A stretch of 64,000 bases of DNA from JAYOEY01 sp038116945 (lineage in GTDB: Bacteria > Pseudomonadota > Alphaproteobacteria > MPNO01 > UBA2964): contig JAYOEY010000006.1 in the NCBI GenBank assembly GCA_038116945.1, forward strand, positions 115,543 through 179,542. Direction: 5' to 3'. How positions within the stretch are numbered: the stretch's first letter is position 1; every line of letters begins with the position of its first letter. The notes under the pieces are model-generated. The model saw nothing but the letters and a program-made list of their open reading frames with translations. It ran no database searches and had not been told where the DNA came from. Position numbers and translations under genes: made by a program. Shown here piece after piece: positions 44,134 to 53,419 of the stretch.

Positions 44134-45111
44134 TCAGACCTTTTCGTATTCCTTGAACCAGGCGACGAACTTGGGAATGCCGATATCGATCGGCGTCGTC
44201 GGCTCGAACCCCAGATCGTTGCGGATCGCGTCGATATCGGCGAACGACGCCTTTACGTCGCCAGGCTGCATCGGCTGGAAATCGATTTCCGCCTTGCGAC
44301 CCATCGCCTCCTCGATCAGCTCGATCATCCGCATCAGCGGCTCGCTTCGATGGTTGCCGATATTGTAAACCCGGTGCGGCACCGCGCCGTCCTCGACCCG
44401 AACCGGGCTGTCGAGCGACGCCACCACGCCGGTCACGATGTCGTCGATAAAGGTGAAATCGCGCTTCATGTCGCCGTTATTGAAGACGGGGATGGGTTTT
44501 CCGTCGGCGATGGCGCGGCAGAAAATATACATCGCCATGTCAGGCCGACCCCACGGCCCGTAGACAGTGAAAAAGCGCAGGCCCGTCTGGGGCATCCGGT
44601 AGAGGTGGCTGTAGCTGTGGCTCATCAGCTCGTCGGCGCGCTTGGTCGCCGCGTAGAGCGAAACAGGCGTATCGGTGCGATCGTCGACCGAAAACGGCAG
44701 CTTCGTATTGCCGCCATAGACCGAACTGGAGCTCGCATAAACCAGGTGCTCGAACCCTTCCTGGTGACGGCAAAGCTCGAGGATCGACATGTGACCGACG
44801 ATATTGGCCTGGATATAGGCGAAGGGATGGTCGAGCGAATAGCGGACCCCCGCCTGCGCCGCCAGATGCACGACGCCGGTCGGCCCGTGCCTGGCGAAAA
44901 CAGCCTTCAGCGCTTCGTAATCGGCGATATCGACCTTGTGAAAGGTAAAATTCGCATGGTCGGACAGGCGCGCCAGACGCGCCTCCTTCAGCCGGACGTC
45001 ATAGTAATCGTTGACGTTGTCGACGCCGACAACCGTATCGCCCCGCGCCAGCAGCCTTTCGCAGACGTGATAGCCGATGAACCCGGCCGCGCCGGTAACC
45101 AGGACGGTCAT
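44134..45111 (-). CDS. NAD-dependent UDP-sugar epimerase (UDP-glucuronate 4-epimerase-like)
   Basis: 325 residues of the extended SDR family. NAD motif TGAAGFIGYHVCERLLARGD, then VDNVNDYYDVRLKEARL, HLAAQAGVRYSLDHPFAYIQ and catalytic YAATKRADELMSHSYSHLY (YxxxK). The VDNVNDYYD and QAGVRYS motifs favour UDP-GlcA 4-epimerase, giving UDP-galacturonate. That would supply a uronic acid to the polymer, a possible target for the amidotransferases. It is the last gene of the exopolysaccharide locus. Confidence 0.9.
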   Translation of the reverse strand: MTVLVTGAAGFIGYHVCERLLARGDTVVGVDNVNDYYDVRLKEARLARLSDHANFTFHKVDIADYEALKAVFARHGPTGVVHLAAQAGVRYSLDHPFAYIQANIVGHMSILELCRHQEGFEHLVYASSSSVYGGNTKLPFSVDDRTDTPVSLYAATKRADELMSHSYSHLYRMPQTGLRFFTVYGPWGRPDMAMYIFCRAIADGKPIPVFNNGDMKRDFTFIDDIVTGVVASLDSPVRVEDGAVPHRVYNIGNHRSEPLMRMIELIEEAMGRKAEIDFQPMQPGDVKASFADIDAIRNDLGFEPTTPIDIGIPKFVAWFKEYEKV

Positions 45112-45225
45112 GTCGCAGAACTCTCGAATCTCAATGACGTATCGCGCGTGGCCTTACTAACACGAAACCGGACCTGTTGTGGCGCGCAATATCCTTGCAG
45201 GAAACCGTTAATCCGCCGTGAGCGT

Positions 45226-46284
45226 TCAGCTGTTCGCAAAATGCGGGATGACCTTTTCGCCGAACAGGCGAACCGACCGCACCGCGTCGTCATGCGCCAG
45301 CGAGGCGAAATTGACCTGCATGGATGCGTCGTCGAATCCGCCAACCAGCCTGTCGTATTCGTGCACGACCTCGATGATGTCCTCCGGCGTCCCGACCCAG
45401 GCGGACGATTTCTCCATCTGGCTGTCCAGGTCCTCCTTCTTCAGCACCTCGATGATCTTGTCGTAATCCTTGTAATCGTCGGATCTGGCGCCGGTTCCCC
45501 AGTCGCTCGCCGCATCGACCAGCATCTCGAAATAGCGTTTGACGGGCTCGCGCGCGAGGCGTTTGGCTTCCTCGCGGTCCTCATGGCACAGCATGTGGAA
45601 GGCCAGCATGACGCGCGGCTTGCCGGGGTGCCCGGCCGAGTTCCAGGCCTCGCGGTAGATGCCAAGAAGCTCCTGCATGCGGCTGCCGGCTATGGGAATC
45701 CCCATGATCCAGTTGCCGACCCGGCCCGCCTTCTCGAACGATTCGGTATTGTTGAGCGCCGCGGTCCAGAGCGGCGGACGCGGCTTCTGCGTCGGCCGGG
45801 GCAGCGAGGTCACGTCCTCGAAGCTGTGGAATTTCCCCTTGCAGGTGACGTTCTCCTCTTCCAGAAGACGCCGTATCTGCTCGTACCCCTCATCGTAGCG
45901 CGCGATGGACTCGTCGAGGCTGATCCCGAAGCGGCGGAATTCATGCGGCAGGAACGCACGCGCCATGCCGATCTCCGCCCGACCGTTCGACACCGCATCC
46001 AGAATGCCGATTTCGCCGGCGATCTTCAGCGGATGGCCGAAAATGGGCAGGACCGCGCCGGTGACAAGCCGCGCTTTCTTCGTACGCTGCGACGCCGCCG
46101 TCAGGAAAACGATCGGGTTGGGGCTGTAGCCGCCATAGGGGTGGAAGTAATGCTCGACGGTGCGGACATGGGTGTAGCCGTAGACGTCGGCGAGGTCGCA
46201 GATCGAGAGACATTCGTCGAAATACTGCGCGCCCGGTTTTTTGACGGGATCGACGCATGGGAAAAACTGCATCCCGAATTCCAT
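45226..46284 (-). CDS. LLM-class flavin-dependent oxidoreductase
   Basis: 352 residues of the bacterial luciferase-like fold: MEFGMQFFPCVDPVKKPGAQ, THVRTVEHYFHPYGGYSPNP, GILDAVSNGRAEIGMARAFL and WVGTPEDIIEVVHEY. It would use FMNH2 or F420 and oxygen to oxidise an unknown organic substrate in the cytoplasm. It stands alone, 114 bases after the epimerase gene start and divergent from the FKBP gene. Nothing ties it to the polysaccharide locus. Confidence 0.88.
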   Translation of the reverse strand: MEFGMQFFPCVDPVKKPGAQYFDECLSICDLADVYGYTHVRTVEHYFHPYGGYSPNPIVFLTAASQRTKKARLVTGAVLPIFGHPLKIAGEIGILDAVSNGRAEIGMARAFLPHEFRRFGISLDESIARYDEGYEQIRRLLEEENVTCKGKFHSFEDVTSLPRPTQKPRPPLWTAALNNTESFEKAGRVGNWIMGIPIAGSRMQELLGIYREAWNSAGHPGKPRVMLAFHMLCHEDREEAKRLAREPVKRYFEMLVDAASDWGTGARSDDYKDYDKIIEVLKKEDLDSQMEKSSAWVGTPEDIIEVVHEYDRLVGGFDDASMQVNFASLAHDDAVRSVRLFGEKVIPHFANS

Positions 46285-46471
46285 CGCCCTGTTCCTCTCT
46301 GTTCTGCGGCCTGTGGGGACTTCTTATCACGCGACAATTCCGGAAAAAACCTGTGACTCGGCGCAAAGGGGCATGTTAGGCCTGACCCGCTATCAAAACC
46401 TCAAGCCTCAGGTCGGATCACCGATACCGCTTCGTCCTTTGGTCAATCCCCGGACAGGAAAGGACGAATCA

Positions 46472-46924
46472 ATGTCTGACAACGATTCCAGCAACACGGC
46501 CAGCGCCCAGAGCGGCGACACTGTAAAGATGCATTACACCGGCACGCTCGACGACGGCACGCAGTTCGATTCGTCCGCCGGGCGCGAACCGCTGGAATTC
46601 AAGATCGGCGAACAGACCATTATCCCAACCCTCGAACAGGCGGTTGTCGGCATGTCCGTCGGCGACACCCAGACGGTTAAGATTGCCGCCGCCGACGCGT
46701 ACGGCCCGCGCCACGACGAAGCCGTTCAGACGGTCGAGCGCTCGATGATTCCGGAAGGCGTAGAGCTGTCTGTCGGCGGTCAGCTGCAGGCGACGACGCC
46801 GGAAGGCCAGCAGCTTCTCCTGACGGTCACGGCAATCGAGGGCGAACAGGTCACGCTTGACGCAAACCATCCGCTCGCCGGACAGGATCTGACGTTCGAT
46901 ATCGAGCTTGTGTCGATCGGATAA
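46472..46924 (+). CDS. FKBP-type peptidyl-prolyl isomerase, SlyD-like
   Basis: 150 residues from ATG 46472, with AGGA before it. FKBP core VKMHYTGTLDDGTQFDSSAG and IGEQTIIPTLEQAVVGMSVG, then the inserted-in-flap domain (RSMIPEGVELSVGGQLQATT) and NHPLAGQDLTFDIELVSI, the usual SlyD end. The His-rich metal tail of E. coli SlyD is absent. It assists folding in the cytoplasm. The frame opens earlier, at 46241, but that part overlaps the LLM gene and has no family match. Confidence 0.92.
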   Translation: MSDNDSSNTASAQSGDTVKMHYTGTLDDGTQFDSSAGREPLEFKIGEQTIIPTLEQAVVGMSVGDTQTVKIAAADAYGPRHDEAVQTVERSMIPEGVELSVGGQLQATTPEGQQLLLTVTAIEGEQVTLDANHPLAGQDLTFDIELVSIG

Positions 46925-46930
46925 GGGCGC

Positions 46931-48436
46931 CTATTCCGCAGCACTGGCGACGTCGGAATCGACGGCGTCTAGCACCAGTTCGAGACGGTTTCCGTCCGGA
47001 TCGGCCAGCGCCGCCGCTTTCGCGTTGGCGACTGCATCCGCCGCCGTGGTCGCCGGCATCTGGCCGGAGAGCGCGGCAGCGACGAGCCGGGCACGAATAC
47101 GCGCATAATTCTCCGCGCCGCGGCGGAACGTATCGCCGTATCCCTTGATGAGGCCCGCGAGTGAGGCCACCTCGTGCGCGAGCGGCAGCGACAGGCGCGC
47201 CGCCCCAACCACATCGTCGAGCCAGCCGTCTATCTGCTTCTGTTCCTCGGCGAAGCGCCAGCTTCGCCGTCGCCAGCCGCGCAAGGATGCGAGCAGGCGC
47301 AGGCGGAGATAGCCGGAAATCGAGGTCGCGTTGATCCTCATGCCGAGATGCGCGCGGCCAATCCAGCCGCGCCTCCGCGCGAGGGCCATGACGGGAACCG
47401 CGAGCGCGGGCGGCAGGACGGAACAGAGCTCTTCGATCCCGGGCTTGAAATAATCGATCACGATCACCGGATCGCCGTCCGCGGCACGGACTTCCTCGCG
47501 GATGCGCGCCATCCGGTCGGGCGCGATTTTGAGCTGCGCCACCCTGATCACGTCTTCATAGCTCATCCGCAGCGCGAGCTGACGACCGGTCTCGAGCAGC
47601 AGCGTCCCGTCGCCGCCCGCAGCCGCTTCCGCGTCGCGAACGGCGGAAAGCCGGTCGAGATACCGGTCGGCATAACGCCTGTCCTGATAGGACAGAAGCC
47701 GTGCCGCGCCTTCCGCCAGAATATCCTGCGCGGTCTCCGGGAAATCTTCGCGAATCCCTGTTTCCGGCGCCGGCGCCTGTCTTTCCGCGGTCGAAGGGGC
47801 GGTTCTTCCGTCCGGAGAGAGCGCCAGCCCCGCTTCGAAACCCTTCAGGTTTGGCGTCACCGCGACGCCTGTTTCCTCGATCGCCTGCCGGTAGATCTCC
47901 GGTTCCATCGGCAGGCCGCCCCGCGCGGCCAGCACGCCGAGCAACACGGCGTTGAGGCTGACGCCCTCCCGCTCCGCGGCATCGCGGAAATCGGCGACGA
48001 AGGCCTCGCGCGCCCGCTCGGCAACCGCCGTTTCGAGACGCGCCGGATCGAACCGGCCGTCGCCCATCGCACCGCGCTCGTTGATCGCATAGACCCGATG
48101 GGTGGAGGCAATCAGCATCGTCCGGTCGGGGGTGACGAACCCGTTTGCGATGGCCCGTCCGGCTTCCGCGAATTCGCTGGCGATCATGACGTCGATATCG
48201 CCAATGCCGGGATAGATGCCCATAACCGGCTCGCGCCCGCCCAACTCGGATACGGGGACCGGGAACACCTCGATGTAGTAGGTGGTGGCGCCGGTCCGTT
48301 GCGCAACGCCGGGGATCGAGGTGCTCTGAACCGGATAGCCTGCAATGCGCGCCGCGCCGACAATCCAGCCGGCAAGGACGCCGCCGCCTTCGCCGCCGAT
48401 GGCGGAAACCAGGATCGTGACCGGACGGTCAGCCAT
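46931..48436 (-). CDS. iorB: Indolepyruvate ferredoxin oxidoreductase, beta subunit (with DUF6537-type C-terminus)
   Basis: 501 residues. The N-terminal ~190 are the gamma/beta POR-type domain (VSAIGGEGGGVLAGWIVGAA, GVAQRTGATTYYIEVFP). The C-terminal ~280, rich in Arg, match the extra domain seen on proteobacterial IorB. With IorA it converts aryl pyruvates such as indolepyruvate to arylacetyl-CoA, reducing ferredoxin, in aromatic amino acid breakdown. Its start overlaps the iorA stop by eight bases. Confidence 0.9.
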   Translation of the reverse strand: MADRPVTILVSAIGGEGGGVLAGWIVGAARIAGYPVQSTSIPGVAQRTGATTYYIEVFPVPVSELGGREPVMGIYPGIGDIDVMIASEFAEAGRAIANGFVTPDRTMLIASTHRVYAINERGAMGDGRFDPARLETAVAERAREAFVADFRDAAEREGVSLNAVLLGVLAARGGLPMEPEIYRQAIEETGVAVTPNLKGFEAGLALSPDGRTAPSTAERQAPAPETGIREDFPETAQDILAEGAARLLSYQDRRYADRYLDRLSAVRDAEAAAGGDGTLLLETGRQLALRMSYEDVIRVAQLKIAPDRMARIREEVRAADGDPVIVIDYFKPGIEELCSVLPPALAVPVMALARRRGWIGRAHLGMRINATSISGYLRLRLLASLRGWRRRSWRFAEEQKQIDGWLDDVVGAARLSLPLAHEVASLAGLIKGYGDTFRRGAENYARIRARLVAAALSGQMPATTAADAVANAKAAALADPDGNRLELVLDAVDSDVASAAE

Positions 48437-50564
48437 GGCCTGGCGCCATCAGGGAGATTACCCGCGCGCGGAAAGCGGCCAGCAGACGGTCCCACAGGCC
48501 CGGATTGCGAATGATGCGCGCCTCGAAGAAGGACGGGCACAGAACGGCGGCATGGCTGACCTCGCCGCATACGCCGCAGCCGACACAGTCGTTGTTGACG
48601 TGCGCCACGGGATCGGTCCGCAGCGGGTCGGCGCTGTCCTTGACGGTGAGCGACGGGCATCCGGAAAGCCGGATGCAGGAGTGATCGCCGGTGCAGACAT
48701 CCTCATCGACCCCGAAACGGACGCGAACGTCCCGCTTTCCCTCGGAAAGCCGCTTCGCCACCTCGGGCCGGATGCGACGCTGGCGCGCCAGCATGCATTC
48801 GCCGTCGGCGATGATGACCTTGAGCCCGTTCTCCGCCGTCGTCATGGCCTCGCGCAGTGTGTCGATCATCCTGGCGATCGAATAGGTCCTTACCGTCCTG
48901 ATCCAGCGCACGCCGAGCCCTTTCATGGCCTTTTCGATCGACATGTCGCGCTGCCGCCCGTGCCGGTCCTGACGGCTTGACGGCAAAAGCTGCCAGCCCG
49001 TCGCCGACGTGTAGCCGTTATTGACCACCAGCAGAACCTGGTCGCTGTTGTTCGCCTGCGCCGCCGCCACGCCCGACACCATGCCGTTATGCCAGAACCC
49101 GCCGTCGCCCATGATGCTGACGACCCGCTTGCCGAAATTTCCGGCGAGCCCGGCGGAGCTGGCGAGTCCAAGCCCGTACCCCATCACCGTATTACCCACA
49201 TTGAAGGGCGGCAGGGACGCGAAGGTATGGCACCCGATATCGGCGCTGACATGGGCCGGTCCCAGCTCGCGTTCCAGGATCTTGATGGCGCTGAACAGAG
49301 GGCGTTCGGGGCAGCCGGTGCAGAAGCCGGGGGTGCGCAGCGGCAGATCGTCGAACAGCGCCGCCCGCGCCCTGTCCTTGTCGGCCAGCAAACCGTCGAC
49401 CCGCGCCACCGCGTCGGCGACGTCGAGCGATGCTGGTGCATGCGTTCCGACAAACGACCGGACACCGCGCAGAACCGTTTCGGACGTGTATTCCCCGGCC
49501 AGCGGCAACACGTCCTTGCCGACGATCCGCGTATTGATGTCTGCCTTGCGGAGGATCGCATGCACCGCGTCCTCGATATAGGCCGGCTGCCCTTCCTCGA
49601 CGATCAGCACTGCCGACTTGCCGGCGCAGAAGCCGGCGATTTCGTCAGGCACCAGCGGATAGGTAACGTTGAGCGCGAAGATCGGGATCCGGCTGTCGCC
49701 GAACACGTCGGCCAGGCCGAGCTGGTTCAACGACCGCATCAGCGTGTTGTAGATGCCGCCCTGCACGACGATGCCGATTTCGCCGACATCGCCATCGAAA
49801 TGCTCGTTCAGCCCGTGTTCCGCGATGTAGCGGATCGCAGCCGGCAGGCGGTGTTCGATCTTGTGTTTTTCCTGGCTGTAGGTCGCCGGCGGCAGGCAGA
49901 CGCGGGAGAAATCGAAGTCGGCCTCGGCAATCGGATTGTTGCGCGAAAAAGCGGCCGCGACATTGTCCCTTGCCGGAAACCGTCCGTAGACGTGACAGGC
50001 GCGGATGCGAAGCTCCAGCATGGCGGGCATGTTCGACGCTTCGGAAAGCCGGAACCCCTCCTCCACCATGCGCACGATGGTCGGCAGGTTGGGGCGCGGA
50101 TCCAGCAGGCACATCGCCGATTTCATCGCGAAGGCGTGGCTGCGTTCCTGGATGATGCTGGCGCCCTCGCCGTAATCCTCGCCGACGACGATGAGCACAC
50201 CGCCCATGACGCCGGCGGACGCGAGGTTGGAGAGCCCGTCGGACGCCACGTTGGTGCCGACCACCGATTTCCATGTCACGGCGCCGCGCAGAGGGTAGTT
50301 GACCGACGCCGCCAGCATCGCGGCGGCCGCCGCTTCGTTGCCGCACACTTCGAAATGAATGCCCAGCTCGTCGAGTACCGGCTCGGCATCGGACAGCACA
50401 TCCATCAGGTGCGATATGGGCGCACCCTGATAGCCGCCGACATAGGAGACACCGGATTGCAGCAACGCCTTGGTGACGGCGAGGATGCCTTCGCCCTGAA
50501 ACGTCCCGCCATCGCCGAGACGCAGAAGTTCCACCTCTTTTCTGAAAGACCGTTCAGTGGCCAT
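48429..50564 (-). CDS. iorA: Indolepyruvate ferredoxin oxidoreductase, alpha subunit
   Basis: 711 residues from ATG 50564. Domains in order: pyruvate-binding PYR domain (GGYQGAPISHLMDVLSDAEP), central domain, TPP-binding domain (IMGDGGFWHNGMVSGVAAAQ, VVNNGYTSATGWQ) and a C-terminal ferredoxin-like part with two Cys clusters (DHSCIRLSGCPS and NNDCVGCGVCGEV ... VLCPS) for 4Fe-4S centres. An in-frame TTG at 50648 is rejected, since it adds 28 unmatched residues. It pairs with IorB and faces an acyl-CoA synthetase divergently. Confidence 0.93.
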   Translation of the reverse strand: MATERSFRKEVELLRLGDGGTFQGEGILAVTKALLQSGVSYVGGYQGAPISHLMDVLSDAEPVLDELGIHFEVCGNEAAAAAMLAASVNYPLRGAVTWKSVVGTNVASDGLSNLASAGVMGGVLIVVGEDYGEGASIIQERSHAFAMKSAMCLLDPRPNLPTIVRMVEEGFRLSEASNMPAMLELRIRACHVYGRFPARDNVAAAFSRNNPIAEADFDFSRVCLPPATYSQEKHKIEHRLPAAIRYIAEHGLNEHFDGDVGEIGIVVQGGIYNTLMRSLNQLGLADVFGDSRIPIFALNVTYPLVPDEIAGFCAGKSAVLIVEEGQPAYIEDAVHAILRKADINTRIVGKDVLPLAGEYTSETVLRGVRSFVGTHAPASLDVADAVARVDGLLADKDRARAALFDDLPLRTPGFCTGCPERPLFSAIKILERELGPAHVSADIGCHTFASLPPFNVGNTVMGYGLGLASSAGLAGNFGKRVVSIMGDGGFWHNGMVSGVAAAQANNSDQVLLVVNNGYTSATGWQLLPSSRQDRHGRQRDMSIEKAMKGLGVRWIRTVRTYSIARMIDTLREAMTTAENGLKVIIADGECMLARQRRIRPEVAKRLSEGKRDVRVRFGVDEDVCTGDHSCIRLSGCPSLTVKDSADPLRTDPVAHVNNDCVGCGVCGEVSHAAVLCPSFFEARIIRNPGLWDRLLAAFRARVISLMAPGHG

Positions 50565-50746
50565 CCCTGCCAAACCCCGTTGTACGGCGCGGCGCGCGCC
50601 GGTTCCGTTTATAGCGTCACGAATCCGCCAGTGCCATGCAACAGACAAATTGTTGGGTGCGCAACAATATCGATTTCGATATTATTTTTGTAACCGGCGG
50701 AGAACCGGATTAGGGATCGGACGCGGTCGGGTTTCACGGGATAAAC

Positions 50747-52285
50747 ATGCTGACGGGAGAAATTCTCAGGCAAAGCGCCGCGCGCCACCCCGACCGCATC
50801 GCGTTGATCTGCGGCGACCGCAGGACCGCCTACGGGGAACTCGATGCCGACGCGAACCGGTTCGCCAACGCCGTTCTGGGGCTCGGCCTCGGCAAGGGCG
50901 AGGCGGTCGCGATCATGAGTCGCAACCTCCCCGAATATGTCGCCGTCCATTTCGGCAATGCGCGGGCGGGGACAATTCTCGTCAACACAGCGCCGGCCTA
51001 CGCGCCGGGCGAGCTGGTCGAAATCCTGAACCGAACGCGCGCCCGGCTGATCGTCGTGGAAGCCGCCTTCCAGGAAAAACTGGCCGGCGTACTCGAACAG
51101 CTGCCGCATCTCGATCATGTCGTCGTCATCGGCACGACGGATCGGCAGGGCTGGACCTCCTTCGAGGATTTTCTGGCCAGCGCGGACGATACGCCGCCTC
51201 TGGCCGCGCTGTCCGAGGAGGATGCGTTCGCGATGACCTTCACCGGCGGCACCACGGGCCTGCCGAAGGGCGCGGTGGTGAGCCACCGGTCGCGCTCCGT
51301 GAGCTGCTGGACGACGGCGCTGGAGCATGAGGTATCGCCCGGCGACATCGTCGGTCTGCTGACGCCGTTCTATCACGCGATGGGATCGGTCGTTTGGATG
51401 CCGACGGCGATCCTGATGGGCGCGACCGCCGTCATCCAGACAGGCTGGGACCCCGCCGTCTTTGTCGAAAACGTCGCACGCCACGGCATCACCAACACGC
51501 TGATGGTCCCGGTACAGCTTTCGCAGGTGCTGTCGGACGACCATTTCGACGCTGACCGGCTCTCGTCTCTGCGCAAAGTCGGTTGCGGCGGCGCGATCAG
51601 CCCGCCCAATCTGGTCCATGAGGTCGCGAAAAAAATGCCCTGGGCGCGGTTCGTCAACCATTACGGCCAGTCGGAAACCGGTCCTGTCTGTACGCTCCGC
51701 CCCGACGACCCGCGCGACAAGGCGGGCACGATCGGCCGGCCGGCGGTAGGCGTCGCGCTGTCCCTGCGCGGCACCGACGGGAACGCGGTTCCTGACGGCG
51801 AAACAGGGGAAATCGTGGTGCGCGGTCCGTTTCTGATGGACGGCTATTTCGAGAACCCGGAAGAAACCCGCCTCTATTTCCGGAATGGCGATGGCTGGGG
51901 CTGGACCGGGGACCTGGCGGTACGGGACAAGGACGGGTTCTACACGCTCGTCGGACGGTCGAAGGACATGATCGTCTCGGGCGGAATCAACATCTATCCG
52001 CGCGAGGTGGAAATCGCGCTGGAAAAACATCCGTCGATCCGCGACTGCGCCGTGTTCGGCATTCCGGACGAGAAATGGGGCGAGGCTCTCTGCGCCTATG
52101 TTGTCGCCGATGCCGCTCTGGACGAGCAGACGGTTATCGCGCACTGCACGGAACATCTGGCACGGTTCAAGCAGCCCAAGGTCGTTCGCTTTCTCGATGC
52201 CATCCCGAAGACGCCCGCCGGCAAGGTCCAGAAGCCGCTGTTGCGGGAAGCGTTCCTGCGCGAGGCGGGAATCGAGGATCGTTGA
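50747..52285 (+). CDS. AMP-dependent acyl-CoA synthetase
   Basis: 512 residues of the ANL family with MTFTGGTTGLPKGAVVSHRS, NHYGQSETGPVCTLRPDDP, GDLAVRDKDGFYTLVGRSKD, MIVSGGINIYPREVE and C-terminal KTPAGKVQKPLLRE. It activates a fatty or aromatic carboxylic acid to its CoA thioester. Lying divergent from iorAB, it could activate phenylacetate or a related product of aromatic amino acid breakdown, though ligase substrates cannot be read from these motifs. GGGATAAAC precedes the ATG. Confidence 0.9.
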   Translation: MLTGEILRQSAARHPDRIALICGDRRTAYGELDADANRFANAVLGLGLGKGEAVAIMSRNLPEYVAVHFGNARAGTILVNTAPAYAPGELVEILNRTRARLIVVEAAFQEKLAGVLEQLPHLDHVVVIGTTDRQGWTSFEDFLASADDTPPLAALSEEDAFAMTFTGGTTGLPKGAVVSHRSRSVSCWTTALEHEVSPGDIVGLLTPFYHAMGSVVWMPTAILMGATAVIQTGWDPAVFVENVARHGITNTLMVPVQLSQVLSDDHFDADRLSSLRKVGCGGAISPPNLVHEVAKKMPWARFVNHYGQSETGPVCTLRPDDPRDKAGTIGRPAVGVALSLRGTDGNAVPDGETGEIVVRGPFLMDGYFENPEETRLYFRNGDGWGWTGDLAVRDKDGFYTLVGRSKDMIVSGGINIYPREVEIALEKHPSIRDCAVFGIPDEKWGEALCAYVVADAALDEQTVIAHCTEHLARFKQPKVVRFLDAIPKTPAGKVQKPLLREAFLREAGIEDR

Positions 52286-52306
52286 AGCCGCTGGAGCGGA
52301 TTGTCC

Positions 52307-53158
52307 TTAAAACGTCCCGCCGCCCTGCAGGAACAGGACTTCCGTCCGGCGCGGCAGATTGTCGCGGCGGATTTCGACCTTGCTGTCGGGATGGGACCTG
52401 ATCGCCCAGTGTTTTTTCGCCAGCTCGAAAAACATGTCGGCGGACCCGAAGAACCCGAAATGCATCGGGATGATCAGGCGCGGCGAAACCTGCCGGATAA
52501 CGGCGATCGCCTGGTCGTGCGTCATGGTCGAGGACCCGTCGATCGGCACGAACAGCACGTCGATCCGTCCGAGCTCCCGGAGCTGGTCTCGCGTGAGCTC
52601 GTGATGCAGATGGCCGAGATGGGCGATGCAGAGATTGGAAATCTCGAACACGAAGATCGAGTTGTGATTGGTGCCCGGGTCGCCGAATTCGCCGATATTG
52701 GTCGGCAGGTTGAATACCCGCAGGTCCTTGTGGCGCACGTCGTGGCGCGCCATGCCGCCGCCGGGCTTCCAGCCGCGCAGCACGTGCCGGACACCCTGTT
52801 GAATCTGGTCGGTGTAATGCGTTTCGTGGGAAAAATTCATGGTGACGATATCGGGCGCAAAAGGCGGCGTGTGGACGCCGTTGTAATCGGTGACGGCGCT
52901 TGCCCCTTCCGGCGTTTCGATCAGAAAGCTCGAATGGCCGATGAAAGTGACGTTGACGGACCCTTTGGGCGCCGGCACGGCCTGAACGAAACGCGGCAGA
53001 TCGGACCGGGTAATGGCGGTCGCCACCATGCTGTTCGGCGCGCGTTCGACCATTCCGAGCAGACAGGCGGCGCCCGCCACCTGCATTGACGCGAAAAACC
53101 CGGCCAGAGCCGCGGCAACCGTAAACCCTCCCGTCAGTATCCTTGTCACCAGAACCAT
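52307..53158 (-). CDS. Secreted MBL-fold metallohydrolase, UlaG-like
   Basis: 283 residues with an N-terminal hydrophobic export signal (ILTGGFTVAAALAGFFASMQ). The body has GHSSFLIETPEGASAVTDYN, FSHETHYTDQI in place of the HxHxDH motif, AHLGHLHHELTRDQL and IIPMHFGFFG. This is the UlaG/COG2220 branch of the metallo-beta-lactamase fold. The metal motif is spaced unusually (H-x-x-H-x-x-D) and HLGD reads HLGH, so catalytic activity needs checking. It converges with the synthetase and diverges from the response regulator. Confidence 0.8.
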   Translation of the reverse strand: MVLVTRILTGGFTVAAALAGFFASMQVAGAACLLGMVERAPNSMVATAITRSDLPRFVQAVPAPKGSVNVTFIGHSSFLIETPEGASAVTDYNGVHTPPFAPDIVTMNFSHETHYTDQIQQGVRHVLRGWKPGGGMARHDVRHKDLRVFNLPTNIGEFGDPGTNHNSIFVFEISNLCIAHLGHLHHELTRDQLRELGRIDVLFVPIDGSSTMTHDQAIAVIRQVSPRLIIPMHFGFFGSADMFFELAKKHWAIRSHPDSKVEIRRDNLPRRTEVLFLQGGGTF

Positions 53159-53419
53159 CGTCCGTTTCCCCGCACCGTTTCGCCGGAAAGGATTCCCCAG
53201 AAAGGAAAAATTTCAAAACAAAAAGAAAGACCCTCTCGAACTTGACGGCGTTTTGTTCCCGGAGCGTTTCCGGTCTCTCAAGAATTTGTGACCTGGTTTG
53301 ATTTCCGGCGCGGCGCGCACCTCGGTACGGTCGAAACCGACGAGCAGCAAAATCTGGAAACGAACCGGACCGAACCCGGCCGCTCCCGGAGTGCCGCCCG
53401 AAATGATCCGGAACCGAAC

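Noticed and set aside
43621..46356. Open frame on plus of about 900 codons
   Set aside because: Antisense to the epimerase, LLM and propeller genes; no motif, no ribosome site.
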